Made by a program: the position numbers and the translations under genes. DNA of 64,000 nt from Nitrospirillum viridazoti CBAmc (GTDB lineage Bacteria > Pseudomonadota > Alphaproteobacteria > Azospirillales > Azospirillaceae), in NCBI RefSeq assembly GCF_000730165.1, contig NZ_CP022113.1, forward strand, positions 434,001 to 498,000, written 5' to 3'. The notes beneath the pieces are model-generated. The model made no database searches, had not been told where the DNA came from, and saw only the letters and a program-made list of their open reading frames with translations. This document shows, piece by piece, positions 22,869-32,213 of the stretch; positions within the stretch are counted from its first letter, which is position 1; the number at the start of each line of letters is the position of its first letter.

Positions 22869-24044
22869 TCAGGGTACTGCTGCCGCCAGCCGGGGCGCGT
22901 CCGCCAGGCCGCCGCCTTGCGTCAGGCTGACGGCCAGCGACGCGCAAACCCGCCGCACCAATTCCGCCTGGCGGGGACAGCCCGCCTTGGCCAAGGCCCG
23001 CTTCAATTGAATGCGCGCCGTCCCTTCCGCGATCCCGCGCCGGTGCGCGTATTCCGCCACGGAAAGGCCATCGCACAGTCCGGCGGTCAGGCGGGCCTCG
23101 GCGGAAGACATGCCGAAAAGCCCGGCGATGGACGCGGGGGACAGGTTCAGGGGCCGCCCGGGCTCGCGCAGCAGCAACAGCACCGGGCGCGGCTGTCCCG
23201 GAACCTGGACCGGCGCCGGCGCCCATCGCGTGGCCATGGCCATGACCTGGACAACGGCGTCCCCTTCCATCCGCCCCAACGTCAGAAGAAGCGGCCGCTC
23301 TACGGCTTCCCCGGCGGCGCGCGCCAGCAGCCGGCGAAAGGGGATGGCGTCGGCGGGCAGGACAGCGCGGACATGGCCCGCGCTTTGCCGGATCACGGGG
23401 GAACCCGCAAGGATGGCGCGGGCCGACCCATTCGCCCATATCAGGCGCCCGCCGCCATTACAAAGGACGACGCCGGCGCCCAGCCGCTCACTGGCGTCCG
23501 CCAGCAGGTCGGCCTTCAGCGTCGCCATGTGCAACTGCTCACCCAGCGCGACGGCTTGGCGCAAGTGCGGCAGCAGCGTCACGGCCAGTGCCTCTTCTTC
23601 CGCGCCCATGGGCCGGGGGCAGTCAGCCGAGCGATGCAGCACCAGCGCCAGGAAGCGGCCGGGCGACAGTTCGATGATGCCGCTGAGGTTGGCGCCCAGG
23701 TTCAGCGCCCGCCGCCGGCGCTGAACCTCCCTCAGGTCAGCGGAGCCGGGCGGAAAAATATCCTCATCCCGCGTAACCGCAGCGTGGCGCGGCATGGGGT
23801 CACCGGCGCCGACGCGCAGCCGGGGATTGCTGTCGTTGTTGAAGACCCGGTCATGTTCGCGCCAGTGGGCCGATGAATAGGAATCCCTCACCGTCCAGAC
23901 CGGATGAAAACGGCCATCCCGGTGGTCCAGCACTTGGACCACCGCGCTGAGGGCGGACATGCGGTCGCGCAACTGGTCCAGCACCGCCGGCCATCGTTCT
24001 GGGGCGGACGGGCACGCATAGAGATCAAGCAGCAACTCGTGCAT
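22869..24044 (-). CDS. LuxR-type helix-turn-helix regulator
   Basis: The 391-residue protein has a C-terminal LuxR/GerE-type DNA-binding domain: LSPASIAGLFGMSSAEARLTAGLCDGLSVAEYAHRRGIAEGTARIQLKRALAKAG spans the helix-turn-helix. The N-terminal 300 residues have no motif I can name. A PAS-like stretch (ERLGAGVVLCNGGGRLIWANGSARAIL) lies around residues 185-215. There is no receiver-domain Asp, so it is not a standard two-component response regulator. The likely target is the adjacent serine-hydrolase gene; this is inferred from position only. Confidence 0.8.
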   Translation of the reverse strand: MHELLLDLYACPSAPERWPAVLDQLRDRMSALSAVVQVLDHRDGRFHPVWTVRDSYSSAHWREHDRVFNNDSNPRLRVGAGDPMPRHAAVTRDEDIFPPGSADLREVQRRRRALNLGANLSGIIELSPGRFLALVLHRSADCPRPMGAEEEALAVTLLPHLRQAVALGEQLHMATLKADLLADASERLGAGVVLCNGGGRLIWANGSARAILAGSPVIRQSAGHVRAVLPADAIPFRRLLARAAGEAVERPLLLTLGRMEGDAVVQVMAMATRWAPAPVQVPGQPRPVLLLLREPGRPLNLSPASIAGLFGMSSAEARLTAGLCDGLSVAEYAHRRGIAEGTARIQLKRALAKAGCPRQAELVRRVCASLAVSLTQGGGLADAPRLAAAVP

Positions 24045-24124
24045 CGCCCTCCCCTATTCTTATCCTCCATAACCTTATGTCACGGTGGAAGTTTTGGATA
24101 TGAGGATCGCGATGGGCGACTTGA

Positions 24125-25240
24125 TCACCACCCCGGCATGCGCAGCACCGGCTTCACCGTCCGTCCGGCTTCGGCGTCGTGGATGGCCTGGTTGACCTCC
24201 GCCAGGGGGTAGAAGGTGATCAGCCGGTCGAAGGGAAACTGCCCGGCGAGGTACAGGTCGATCAGGGCCGGGATGAACTGGTGCGGGTCGGCGTCGCCCT
24301 CGACGATGCCGCGCACGCTGCGGCCGCCGCTCATCAGATGGCCGCCATCCACCGGCAGGGTTTGGCCAAAGGGCATGGCGCCCACCAGGCCGCAGACGCC
24401 GCGCGGCGCCAGGCAGCGGACGGCGTCGCCGACGACGGCCAGGCGGGCGGTGGTGTCCAGGGCGTAATCGACACCCACACCGCCTGTCAGTTCCATGATC
24501 CCGTCCACCACGGATGCGCGGGTGGGATTGAAGGCATGGGTGGCGCCCAGTTCCCGCGCCAAGTCCAGCCGGGCCTCCACCAAGTCGATGGCGATGATGG
24601 GGGCCGCCCCCATCACGCGGGCCGCCATCACGGCGCTGAGCCCCACGGCCCCGGTGCCGAAGACGGCCAGGGACCGGCCGCGCGCCACCCGCAGGGCGTT
24701 CATGACCGCGCCCGCCCCGGTCAGGACGCCACAGCCCAGCGGCCCCAGGATCTCCAGGGGCGCCGTCGCCGGCACCTTCACCACGTTGCGTTCAGGACAC
24801 AACGCGTGGGTGGCGAAGGAGGATTGGCCGAAGACGTTGCCGCCCAGCACCCGCCCTTCCCCCGGCCAGCTCAGGCCGCTGCTGCCATCGGCGCGCCGAC
24901 CGCTGAAGTTGCGGCCGAAGAAATCATGGCAATAGGCGGGAACATGGTCGTGGCAGGACGGGCAGACGCCACAGGAATTGAAGCTCATGACCACGCGGTC
25001 GCCCGGGGCGACGTAGGTGACGTCCGCCCCCACCCGCACGACGATGCCCGCCCCCTCATGCCCCAGCACCGCCGGCGGCGGTACCGGCAGCTCCTGGTCG
25101 CGCATGGCCATGTCGGTGTGGCAGACGCCGGTGGCCACCACCCGCACCAGCACCTCATCGGGACGGGGGTCCTCGATCTCCACGGTTTCCAGGGTCAGGG
25201 GGGCCTTGATGCCGTGGGCCACGGCGGCGGTGATCTGCAT
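24125..25240 (-). CDS. Zinc-dependent aryl-alcohol dehydrogenase
   Basis: This is a 371-residue medium-chain dehydrogenase. Catalytic-zinc residues are in GVCHTD and GHEGAGIV. The structural zinc lobe is CGVCPSCHDHVPAYC, and the NAD-binding motif is GTGAVGLSA. The sequence around RNFSGRRADGS and the overall layout resemble benzyl/aryl-alcohol dehydrogenases (XylB type). The start at 25240 (MQITAAVAHG) gives the family length; an upstream extension of the frame overlaps the aldehyde dehydrogenase and is not real. It lies 22 bases after the aldehyde dehydrogenase and is probably cotranscribed. It would interconvert an aromatic alcohol and the aldehyde used by its neighbour. Confidence 0.88.
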   Translation of the reverse strand: MQITAAVAHGIKAPLTLETVEIEDPRPDEVLVRVVATGVCHTDMAMRDQELPVPPPAVLGHEGAGIVVRVGADVTYVAPGDRVVMSFNSCGVCPSCHDHVPAYCHDFFGRNFSGRRADGSSGLSWPGEGRVLGGNVFGQSSFATHALCPERNVVKVPATAPLEILGPLGCGVLTGAGAVMNALRVARGRSLAVFGTGAVGLSAVMAARVMGAAPIIAIDLVEARLDLARELGATHAFNPTRASVVDGIMELTGGVGVDYALDTTARLAVVGDAVRCLAPRGVCGLVGAMPFGQTLPVDGGHLMSGGRSVRGIVEGDADPHQFIPALIDLYLAGQFPFDRLITFYPLAEVNQAIHDAEAGRTVKPVLRMPGW

Positions 25241-25262
25241 GGGTCGCTGCGTCCTTGGCAGG

Positions 25263-26768
25263 TCAGAAGGGATAGGCGGGGGCCTGGGGTTGGGTGGTGG
25301 TCCAGCGCCAGGTGGTGAACTCGTCCCAATTGGCGGGGCCGCTGATGCGGCTGCCGTTGCCGGAGGCCCCCATGCCGCCGAAGGGCGCCTGGGGTTCGGC
25401 CACCACGGTCTGGTCGTTGATGTGCAGGTGGCCGGTGCGCAGGCGGGCGCCCAGGCGGGCGGCCCGATCGACATTGGCGCCGATGACACCGGCGGCCAGG
25501 CCGTAGTTGCCGCGGTTGGCCAGATCCACCGCCTGGTCGTCGTCGGCGAAGGCCGTGACCACCGCCACCGGCCCGAAGATTTCCTCCTCGAAGGCCGGCA
25601 TGCCGGGGGTGACACCGGTCAGCACGGTGGGGGCGTAGCAGCGGCCGTCATGCGTGCCGCCGGCCAGCAGCTTGGCGCCGGCCGCCACGCTGGCCTCGAC
25701 GATGGCATGCACCCGGGCCACCTGGCCGGCGTCGATCAGCGGGCCGATGGCGACACCGTCCAGCGGGTCGCCCACCGGCAGGCCCCGTGCCTTGGCCACC
25801 AGGCGCTCCACCAGGGCGTCGTGCAGGCTGTGGTGCACCAGGATGCGGCCGGTGCTCATGCAGATCTGGCCCTGGTGCAGCCAGGCGCCCCAGGCGGCAT
25901 TGCGGGCGGCCAGGTCGATGTCGGCATCCTCCAGGATGACCAGGGCGTTCTTGCCGCCCAGTTCCAACTGCACCTTCTTCAGGTGGCGCCCCGCCAGCTC
26001 CCCCACCGCGCGGCCGGCGCCGGTGGAGCCGGTGAAGGTGATCATGGCGATGTCGGGGTCGGCGCACATCGCCTGCCCCACCTCCGCCCCGCCGGGCAGG
26101 ATGTGCAGCAATCCGGGGGGCAGGCCGGCGGCGGCGAAGGCCTGGGCGATGAGGAATCCGCCGGAGACGGGTGTGCGGGGATCGGGCTTCAGCACTACGG
26201 CATTGCCGGCGGCCAGGGCCGGCGCCACCGCGCGGATGGACAGGACCAGCGGGAAGTTGAAGGGGGAGATGACGCCCACCACGCCCAGGGGCACCCGCTC
26301 CGCCACGCTGGTGCGCGGCGGGGCCGAGGCCAGGATGTGGCCGCGGGGCTCCAGCGCCATGGCGGCGGCGTGGTGCAGGAAGCCCAGCGCGTGCTCATGC
26401 TCCACCTGCGCCTTGCCGCCGGCGGAGCCGCCCTCGCGCATCAGCCAGCGCACCACGACGTCGCCCATGGCGCCCATCACCCGCGCCGCGTCCTCCACCA
26501 CCCGGGCGCGGGCCGCAGCGAGCAAGGCGGCCCAGGCCGGCTGGGCCGCCCGCGCGGCCTGGCCAGCGGCGCGGACATCCGCCGGATCCGCCCGCCCCAC
26601 CAGGGTGAGGAGCCGGCCGGTCGCCGGCTCCGTCACCTCGATCACCCCGCCCCGAGCCGGGACCCAGGCGCCGGTGAAAATCCGCCCCTCGCCTGGGGCA
26701 TCCCCGGACGTGTTCCATGGGCCATCAAGGTGGGCGTCAGATGCATCGGACACCAACTGCTTGGTCAT
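25263..26768 (-). CDS. Aromatic aldehyde dehydrogenase (vanillin/benzaldehyde type)
   Basis: This is a 501-residue NAD(P)-dependent aldehyde dehydrogenase. The general-base Glu is in QLELGGKN (about residue 270) and the catalytic Cys in GQICMSTGR (about 302). PFNFPLVLS and FTGSTGAGR belong to the coenzyme fold. GQICMS with a following HHSLHD segment is typical of benzaldehyde and vanillin dehydrogenases. Hydroxycinnamoyl-CoA hydratase-lyase and ligase genes lie 5 kb away, so oxidation of vanillin or 4-hydroxybenzaldehyde to the acid is the likely role. It sits between the TonB receptor and the alcohol dehydrogenase on the same strand. Confidence 0.87.
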   Translation of the reverse strand: MTKQLVSDASDAHLDGPWNTSGDAPGEGRIFTGAWVPARGGVIEVTEPATGRLLTLVGRADPADVRAAGQAARAAQPAWAALLAAARARVVEDAARVMGAMGDVVVRWLMREGGSAGGKAQVEHEHALGFLHHAAAMALEPRGHILASAPPRTSVAERVPLGVVGVISPFNFPLVLSIRAVAPALAAGNAVVLKPDPRTPVSGGFLIAQAFAAAGLPPGLLHILPGGAEVGQAMCADPDIAMITFTGSTGAGRAVGELAGRHLKKVQLELGGKNALVILEDADIDLAARNAAWGAWLHQGQICMSTGRILVHHSLHDALVERLVAKARGLPVGDPLDGVAIGPLIDAGQVARVHAIVEASVAAGAKLLAGGTHDGRCYAPTVLTGVTPGMPAFEEEIFGPVAVVTAFADDDQAVDLANRGNYGLAAGVIGANVDRAARLGARLRTGHLHINDQTVVAEPQAPFGGMGASGNGSRISGPANWDEFTTWRWTTTQPQAPAYPF

Positions 26769-26784
26769 TTCTTCTTTCCCGGGA

Positions 26785-29232
26785 TCAGTATTTGTATTTC
26801 AGGGTGGCGAACCACTGGGCCGGCGGGCTGTAGGTGCCGAAGATGACGCCGGCGGCGTCGTTCTCGTTGCCGGTTGTCAGGTAGCGGTCGTTGGTGATGT
26901 TGCTGCCGCCCACCGTGGCCTGCCAGCGTTCGTCCGCCGTGGTGTAGGTGACGGAGGCGTTGACCACGTTGGTCGACTGCCGCTCCAGCAGTGCGGTGTT
27001 GGCGGTGTCGTTGTACATGGGATTGGTGTGGGTATAGTCGACGGTGACCCGCAGGCTGGCGCCGTTGGCCAAGCCAACCGTGTAGGCCGGGCTGACGCTG
27101 AACTTCAGGTCCGGCGTCTTGGGCAGGCGGCTGTCCAATGTCACGCCCACCACACGGGGATCGACGCTGGTGTAGCGGGCGTGCAGGTAACCCAGCGTGC
27201 CGTCCAGGGTGAAGCCGCCGCCCAGCAGGGCCTGCGCCTCCACCTCACCGCCCCAGATCTCGGCGTCGCCGGCGTTGTGCAGGGTGGGCGACACCCCTTC
27301 CTGGAAGTTCAGCTGGATGCCGGTGTAGTCGGTGTGGAAACCCGCCACGTTCAGGCGCAGGCGCCGGTCCAGCAGTTCCGACTTCACGCCCAATTCCACC
27401 GTTTCCGCCTTTTCCGGGCCGAAGCCGGGGGCGGTGCCGAGCGGGTTGGACAGGCGCGTGGTCCAGCTGCCCGACTTGAAGCCCTTGGACCAGGACGTAT
27501 AGGCCATGACGTCGTCGGTCAGGTGGTATTCCGCGCCCAGCCGGGGCGTGAAGATGTAGAAGTCCTTGGTGTTGACGCCGGCGGGGTAGTAGCGCAGCGG
27601 CTCCCCCGCCACGGGGAAGCCCAGGGCCGCCCGGCAGGCCTCCGACACCGGATAGCAGCCGGAAATCTTGTAGTTCAGGCCGTTCAGGTCGGACTGGAAG
27701 CCCTCGAACGTCTTGTGTTCCCAGGTGTAGCGGCCGCCCAGCGTCAGGCCGATGCGGTCGGTCAGCTGATAGTTCAGGTGGGTGTAGGCGGCGACCGAGG
27801 TGGTATCCAGCTTATTGGGCCCGTCCAGCTGCAGCAGCCCTTCGTCGAAGGTGACGTAGTCGTGCAGGTTGCCGCCCTCGTTGAAGAAATAGAGGCCGTT
27901 GACGAAGTGCAGGCGGCCGTCCAGTGCCTTGCCCGTCAGCTGGAATTCCTGCGAGGTCTGGTGTTGGTCCATGCTGAACGACAGCTCGGCGATGGTGAGC
28001 GGCGAGCCATCGGCGTCCAGTCCCGTGCGCCACAGCAGGCGGCGATAGGCGGTGATGGACTTCAGGTCCAGATCCTCACCCAGTTCCCAGTCCAGGGTGT
28101 TGGCGATGCCGTAGGATTGCAGGCGGGAGAAGCTGAGGCCGTTGCCGTAGGTCTTGTCGATGTCGCCCGTCAGGAACTGGTTGCCGAAGGTCAGGCGCGG
28201 ACCCGTGGTCAGGGCGGTGCCCACCACCGCTCGGGGCACGGTGCACAGGTTGGTGAAATTGGGGTTGCCGCCCACGCCGCTGATCGCGTTCAGGGTCGCC
28301 ACCGGCAGGGTGACGCAGGCGTTGTAGAGGGCCGACAGGCCGCCGCCCGTCACCGTGCCCAGCAGGCTGTTGGCCGTGGCCGACTGGTCCTCTTGCGTGT
28401 AGTCAGCGACCAGCGTGTCGGTGACGGGGCCGGACCCTTTCCAGTAAAGCTTGGCCCGCACCGTCTGGCTGTTCTGCCCGCCTTGGGTGTCCGAGGTGCC
28501 GTTGCCGGAACGGGAGAAGGCGGCCGCGTCGGTCACCGTGCCCGCCGCCCCGGGATAGGGCACCACCTGCTGATAGCCGTCCCGTTTCTTGGAGGAGACG
28601 GTGATGGTGCTGAACAGGGTGTCGGTCAGGGGGATGTCGGCGGAGGCGCCGACGTCAATGCGGTTGAAGCTGCCGCCGGTGATGGCCGCCGTGGCGTGAT
28701 ACTGCTCCGACGGTTGGCGGGTGACGATGCTGATGGCGCCGCCGATGGTGTTGCGGCCGAACAGCGTGCCCTGCGGGCCCTTCAGCACCTCGATATGGTC
28801 GACGTCCATCAGGTCGCTGTTGGCGCCCACGGTGCGCGCCAGATAGACGCCGTCGACGTAGACGCCCACACCAGGGTCCAGGTTGAAGGCGAAGTCATCC
28901 TGGCCGATGCCACGGATGGAGGCGGAAAGGACGGAGGTGGAGCCGGAAAAGGGCGAGCCTGCGTCCAGGGTGACGTTGGGGGCCAGGCCGCCAATGCGTT
29001 GGACATCGTCGATGCCTTTGCCCTCCAGCGCGGCGGCGGAAAAGCTGGAGACGGCGATGGGCACGTCCTGCACATTTTCCGCCCGCTTCTGCGCGGTCAC
29101 AATCACGTCCTGCAACTGGTCGACTACAGGGGGCGTTTCCGCCGCCAGGGCCGCCGGCGCCACCACCAGGGCCGAGACGCCGGCCAGCAGGCCCCAGCGC
29201 CGCAAGCCCGGCACATGCATGGCTATCCTCAT
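26785..29232 (-). CDS. TonB-dependent outer-membrane receptor
   Basis: This encodes an approximately 815-residue receptor with an N-terminal signal (LLAGVSALVVAPAALAAE), a TonB-box-like DVIVTAQKR, a plug domain (IRGIGQDDFAFNLDPGVGVYVDGVYLAR, VLKGPQGTLFGRNTIGGAISIVT) and a barrel ending in an aromatic residue (WFATLKYKY). The plug style is that of the large receptor family of sphingomonads and caulobacters used for plant-derived compounds. It directly precedes the aldehyde and alcohol dehydrogenase genes (16 bases), so uptake of the aromatic substrate or its ester is a fair inference. Starts at 29241 (GTG) or 29238 are also in frame; I prefer 29232 for spacing from GGGAGG. Confidence 0.9.
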   Translation of the reverse strand: MRIAMHVPGLRRWGLLAGVSALVVAPAALAAETPPVVDQLQDVIVTAQKRAENVQDVPIAVSSFSAAALEGKGIDDVQRIGGLAPNVTLDAGSPFSGSTSVLSASIRGIGQDDFAFNLDPGVGVYVDGVYLARTVGANSDLMDVDHIEVLKGPQGTLFGRNTIGGAISIVTRQPSEQYHATAAITGGSFNRIDVGASADIPLTDTLFSTITVSSKKRDGYQQVVPYPGAAGTVTDAAAFSRSGNGTSDTQGGQNSQTVRAKLYWKGSGPVTDTLVADYTQEDQSATANSLLGTVTGGGLSALYNACVTLPVATLNAISGVGGNPNFTNLCTVPRAVVGTALTTGPRLTFGNQFLTGDIDKTYGNGLSFSRLQSYGIANTLDWELGEDLDLKSITAYRRLLWRTGLDADGSPLTIAELSFSMDQHQTSQEFQLTGKALDGRLHFVNGLYFFNEGGNLHDYVTFDEGLLQLDGPNKLDTTSVAAYTHLNYQLTDRIGLTLGGRYTWEHKTFEGFQSDLNGLNYKISGCYPVSEACRAALGFPVAGEPLRYYPAGVNTKDFYIFTPRLGAEYHLTDDVMAYTSWSKGFKSGSWTTRLSNPLGTAPGFGPEKAETVELGVKSELLDRRLRLNVAGFHTDYTGIQLNFQEGVSPTLHNAGDAEIWGGEVEAQALLGGGFTLDGTLGYLHARYTSVDPRVVGVTLDSRLPKTPDLKFSVSPAYTVGLANGASLRVTVDYTHTNPMYNDTANTALLERQSTNVVNASVTYTTADERWQATVGGSNITNDRYLTTGNENDAAGVIFGTYSPPAQWFATLKYKY

Positions 29233-29370
29233 CCTCATCACCTCCCGTTCCTGCCCAGGCCTTGGAAACCGGCCCGGTTATCGATGACGAAGAAGAACAC
29301 GGGGTGCCGCACCGGATCTTGGAACGGAGCGAAGGGGATTTGACGCGAGGCGAAGGGAAAGACGGGCGGT

Positions 29371-30897
29371 TCACAGTGGGCCGCGATAGTCCCCCCAGGC
29401 GACACGTAGCGCAGCGCGCGGATCGCCCTCCTCCCGATCCGTCGTGTCGATGATACGCGTCAGGCGGGTGCCCGCGTCGTATGTCGGCCAGCCGGGCGAT
29501 ATGCCGTCAGCGAAGTTCAGAAAGGCGCCTTGGAAGCGCTGGCTGACCCGCTTGGACGTCTGGCGGCAGAACAGGTCGAGGCGACCCAAATCCCCCTCCC
29601 CCGTCGTGCCGAACAGCAACGGCAGATCCAGCGCGTGGGTGGCGCCGCCAAACATCAGGCGGGCCAAGGGCGTCGCATAGTCGATGCGGTACATCCAGGT
29701 GTCAGCGACGTCCGCGTGCCCTTCGGCGATCAGGACGGACGGCGCCCAGAAGATGAAGTCGCCCCCCATGTCGATCGCCGACCGGCGGGAGGGGTAGCCG
29801 CGATAGGCCGGGGCCACGCGGCCCCGCACGGCCGGGTCCGTGGCCTGGAACATGGCGTCCAGCCGGTTCACGCGGCTGGGCAGCAGGGGCAGTCCCTTGT
29901 CGAGGATCGCCCCCTCGCGCGCCATGGTGCCGATGACCAGCGGTATGGGGTGGGCCTTTCCCTGGCGGAACGCGTCCACCGGATGCCAAGGCAGGAAATC
30001 GCCGTCGATGACCGGTGAGGTCGCCAGGACGCCGGGGTAGGCGTCCGGTCCCTTGTCAAAGAACAGGTGGAAAGACGCCTCCACCAGCCGGTCGGCGGGC
30101 AGATGACGCAGAGTCTGCCCCACGGCCGCCATGTCCGTATGATCGATCTCCAACGCGGCCAACAGGTCGCGTGCCAGACCGGCATGCCGCTGCGGGCCGT
30201 AGGCGCACTGGGCGGCCGGACTCATCACGAAGGCGCGGTGGAACAGGCCGGCGGCGACGGGCGCGCACATGAGGCACAGCACTGACATGGCACCCGCCGA
30301 ATGGCCGGCCAGGGTCACGTTGGCCGGGTCCCCGCCGAAGGCGGCGATGTTCCGTTTCACCCACGCCAGGGCGGCCACCTGGTCACGCAGGCCCACGTTG
30401 CTGTCCAGGGGGCCGGCGGGCGTGGACCAAGCACTGAAGTCGCTGAAGCCGAAGACGCCGACCCGGTAGTTCAGGCTGACGAAGATGACGTCGCCGTCCT
30501 TGACGATGCGGTCACCGCGATAGAGCGGGCCGCGCGAACCACCCAGGGCGAAGGCGCCACCGTAAAGCCAGACCACCACGGGGCGGGGCGCCCTGGCGGG
30601 CGCGAGGGGTGCCGTGATGTTGAGGGTCAGGCAATCCTCGGACATGGGCGTCGTGTCGCCGGCGCCGCCCATGTGTTCGAACCCGCGCCGCTGCATGGGA
30701 ATGGGGCCGAACTCATGCGCGGCCCGGACGCCCCGCCATGGCACAACGGGGCGCGGCGCGCGCAAGCGCAACTCCCCCACCGGCGGTGCCGCGTACGGGA
30801 TCCCGCGCCAGGCCCTCACCCCGTCCTCGACCATGCCGAGGACGTCACCCCCTTCCGTCCGTACCCGAAGGGTGTCCGTCTGATCCATCGCCAACAT
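29371..30897 (-). CDS. Type-B carboxylesterase
   Basis: This is a 508-residue alpha/beta hydrolase of the carboxylesterase type-B family. WRGIPYAAPPVGELRL and SEDCLTLN are the N-terminal signatures, VVWLYGGAFALGG the oxyanion segment, and the nucleophile is in AGHSAGA (about residue 200). The acid and His lie in the C-terminal half. No signal peptide is visible, which suggests cytoplasmic hydrolysis of an ester taken up by the neighbouring receptor. Placed upstream of the receptor-aldehyde dehydrogenase-alcohol dehydrogenase genes and divergent from the araC-ech-ligase genes, it may split hydroxycinnamate or other aryl esters. Activity on a given ester is unproven. The start at 30897 has AAGGGGA six bases before it. 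Confidence 0.87.
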   Translation of the reverse strand: MLAMDQTDTLRVRTEGGDVLGMVEDGVRAWRGIPYAAPPVGELRLRAPRPVVPWRGVRAAHEFGPIPMQRRGFEHMGGAGDTTPMSEDCLTLNITAPLAPARAPRPVVVWLYGGAFALGGSRGPLYRGDRIVKDGDVIFVSLNYRVGVFGFSDFSAWSTPAGPLDSNVGLRDQVAALAWVKRNIAAFGGDPANVTLAGHSAGAMSVLCLMCAPVAAGLFHRAFVMSPAAQCAYGPQRHAGLARDLLAALEIDHTDMAAVGQTLRHLPADRLVEASFHLFFDKGPDAYPGVLATSPVIDGDFLPWHPVDAFRQGKAHPIPLVIGTMAREGAILDKGLPLLPSRVNRLDAMFQATDPAVRGRVAPAYRGYPSRRSAIDMGGDFIFWAPSVLIAEGHADVADTWMYRIDYATPLARLMFGGATHALDLPLLFGTTGEGDLGRLDLFCRQTSKRVSQRFQGAFLNFADGISPGWPTYDAGTRLTRIIDTTDREEGDPRAALRVAWGDYRGPL

Positions 30898-31059
30898 CCG
30901 AGTCCCCTTGGCCAACGCACCGCATGTGGGCCCTGAGCGGGCCGCCGGACGCAGCTAACCATGCGCGTGGGCGGGAGTTCTTGGCACTGGGCGAAAGGAA
31001 CTTGGCGTGGGGCGAAAAGACGTGCCCGCCAGCCTTGCGGCGACATTTTCGCCATCACA

Positions 31060-31080
31060 ATTGTTGTGTCATATAACAAT
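31060..31080. promoter_or_regulatory. Candidate operator between esterase and araC-like gene
   Basis: ATTGTT and AACAAT form an inverted repeat with 9 bases between, in an AT-rich part of the divergent promoter region. AraC-type proteins usually bind direct repeats, so the assignment to the neighbouring regulator is uncertain. Confidence 0.35.
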
Positions 31081-31163
31081 CATGGCTATGCTGACGACAA
31101 GCAGCGTTCCGGTGGGCAAGCGGCCCATTCTGCGGACGTCCGAAACAGGGAGGAAAAAGAGCC

Positions 31164-32150
31164 ATGGGCCTCATGGAGCGCTTTTCCGTGGACACCATAG
31201 CGCCGGAACAGCGGCGGGCGTGCTGGAACGACATCGTCGCCCAGGCCTTTCCGAACGTGGCCGTCGACCCCCGGGACGATGGCTTCACCGCCCATCTCGT
31301 CCGCCAGCCCCTCGGGCGGCTGGACTTCGCCTATGTCAATTCCAGCCCGGCCAAGGTGTGCCGCCTGCCGCAGGGCCGCCCGCACGCGGCGGAGGAGCCC
31401 TATTTCAAGATCCACGCCCAACACCGGGGCAGCAGCCTCAACCGTCAAGGGGGGCGCGAGGCTTGGCTGAACGACGGCGACTGGACGCTGTGCGACAGCC
31501 GCAGCCCCTATTCCATCGCCTTCGCCGACACCAACCAGATGCTGGTGGTGAAGCTGCCGCAGTCGCTGCTGACCCGGCGGGTGGCCGATCCGGAACGCCT
31601 GGTCGGGGTGCGCATGGGGGCCGACCGGCCGGAATCCCGTATGCTGCTGTCGCTGCTGCGCTCCCTGGCGCCGCAGGCCGATCTGCCGACGGAACCGGGC
31701 TGGACCGGCGCCGTGGCGGACATCCTGCTGGACGTGGTGGCCTTGGCCTGCCGCGGCGACGCCGCGTGTGAGCCGGCGTCGGACGGCGACGGCGTTCCGG
31801 CCCGGGGCGCGCTGGCCCACTGGACCCGGCAGGTGCGGGGGCACGTGGACGCCCATTTGCGCGACCCCTGCCTGAACAGCGCCCGCATCGCGACGGCGTT
31901 GGGCATCTCATCCCGCTATGTGCAGATGGCGTTCGCCAGCCTGGGCACCACCGCGACCGCCTACATCCTGGCGCGGCGCCTGGAATTGGCCGCCGCCACG
32001 CTGCGACAGGCGCGTGATGCCGCCGGCGGCACCATCAGCGACATCGCTTACGATGTCGGCTTCAACGATCTGTCCCACTTCAGCCGCAGCTTTCGCGCCC
32101 ATTTCGGCGTCAGCCCCCGCGCCTACCGCGCGGGCCGGTTCGCCGCCTGA
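31164..32150 (+). CDS. AraC-family regulator
   Basis: This is a 328-residue regulator. The C-terminal 100 residues hold the two AraC helix-turn-helix units: LNSARIATALGISSRYVQMAFASLG, then DIAYDVGFNDLSHFSRSFRAHFGVSPRAYR. The N-terminal 200 residues resemble the AraC-binding-like domain found in FeaR-type activators of aromatic catabolism. GGAGG precedes the ATG. It stands between the divergent esterase branch and the ech-ligase branch, 63 bases upstream of ech on the same strand. It is therefore the likely activator of both halves of the phenolic pathway, responding to an aromatic acid or its CoA ester. Confidence 0.9.
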   Translation: MGLMERFSVDTIAPEQRRACWNDIVAQAFPNVAVDPRDDGFTAHLVRQPLGRLDFAYVNSSPAKVCRLPQGRPHAAEEPYFKIHAQHRGSSLNRQGGREAWLNDGDWTLCDSRSPYSIAFADTNQMLVVKLPQSLLTRRVADPERLVGVRMGADRPESRMLLSLLRSLAPQADLPTEPGWTGAVADILLDVVALACRGDAACEPASDGDGVPARGALAHWTRQVRGHVDAHLRDPCLNSARIATALGISSRYVQMAFASLGTTATAYILARRLELAAATLRQARDAAGGTISDIAYDVGFNDLSHFSRSFRAHFGVSPRAYRAGRFAA

Positions 32151-32213
32151 CCCCATTATCGAACTAACCAACCCAAGAGGGGTCGTGCGACCCCGTGACA
32201 GGAAAACAGGACC

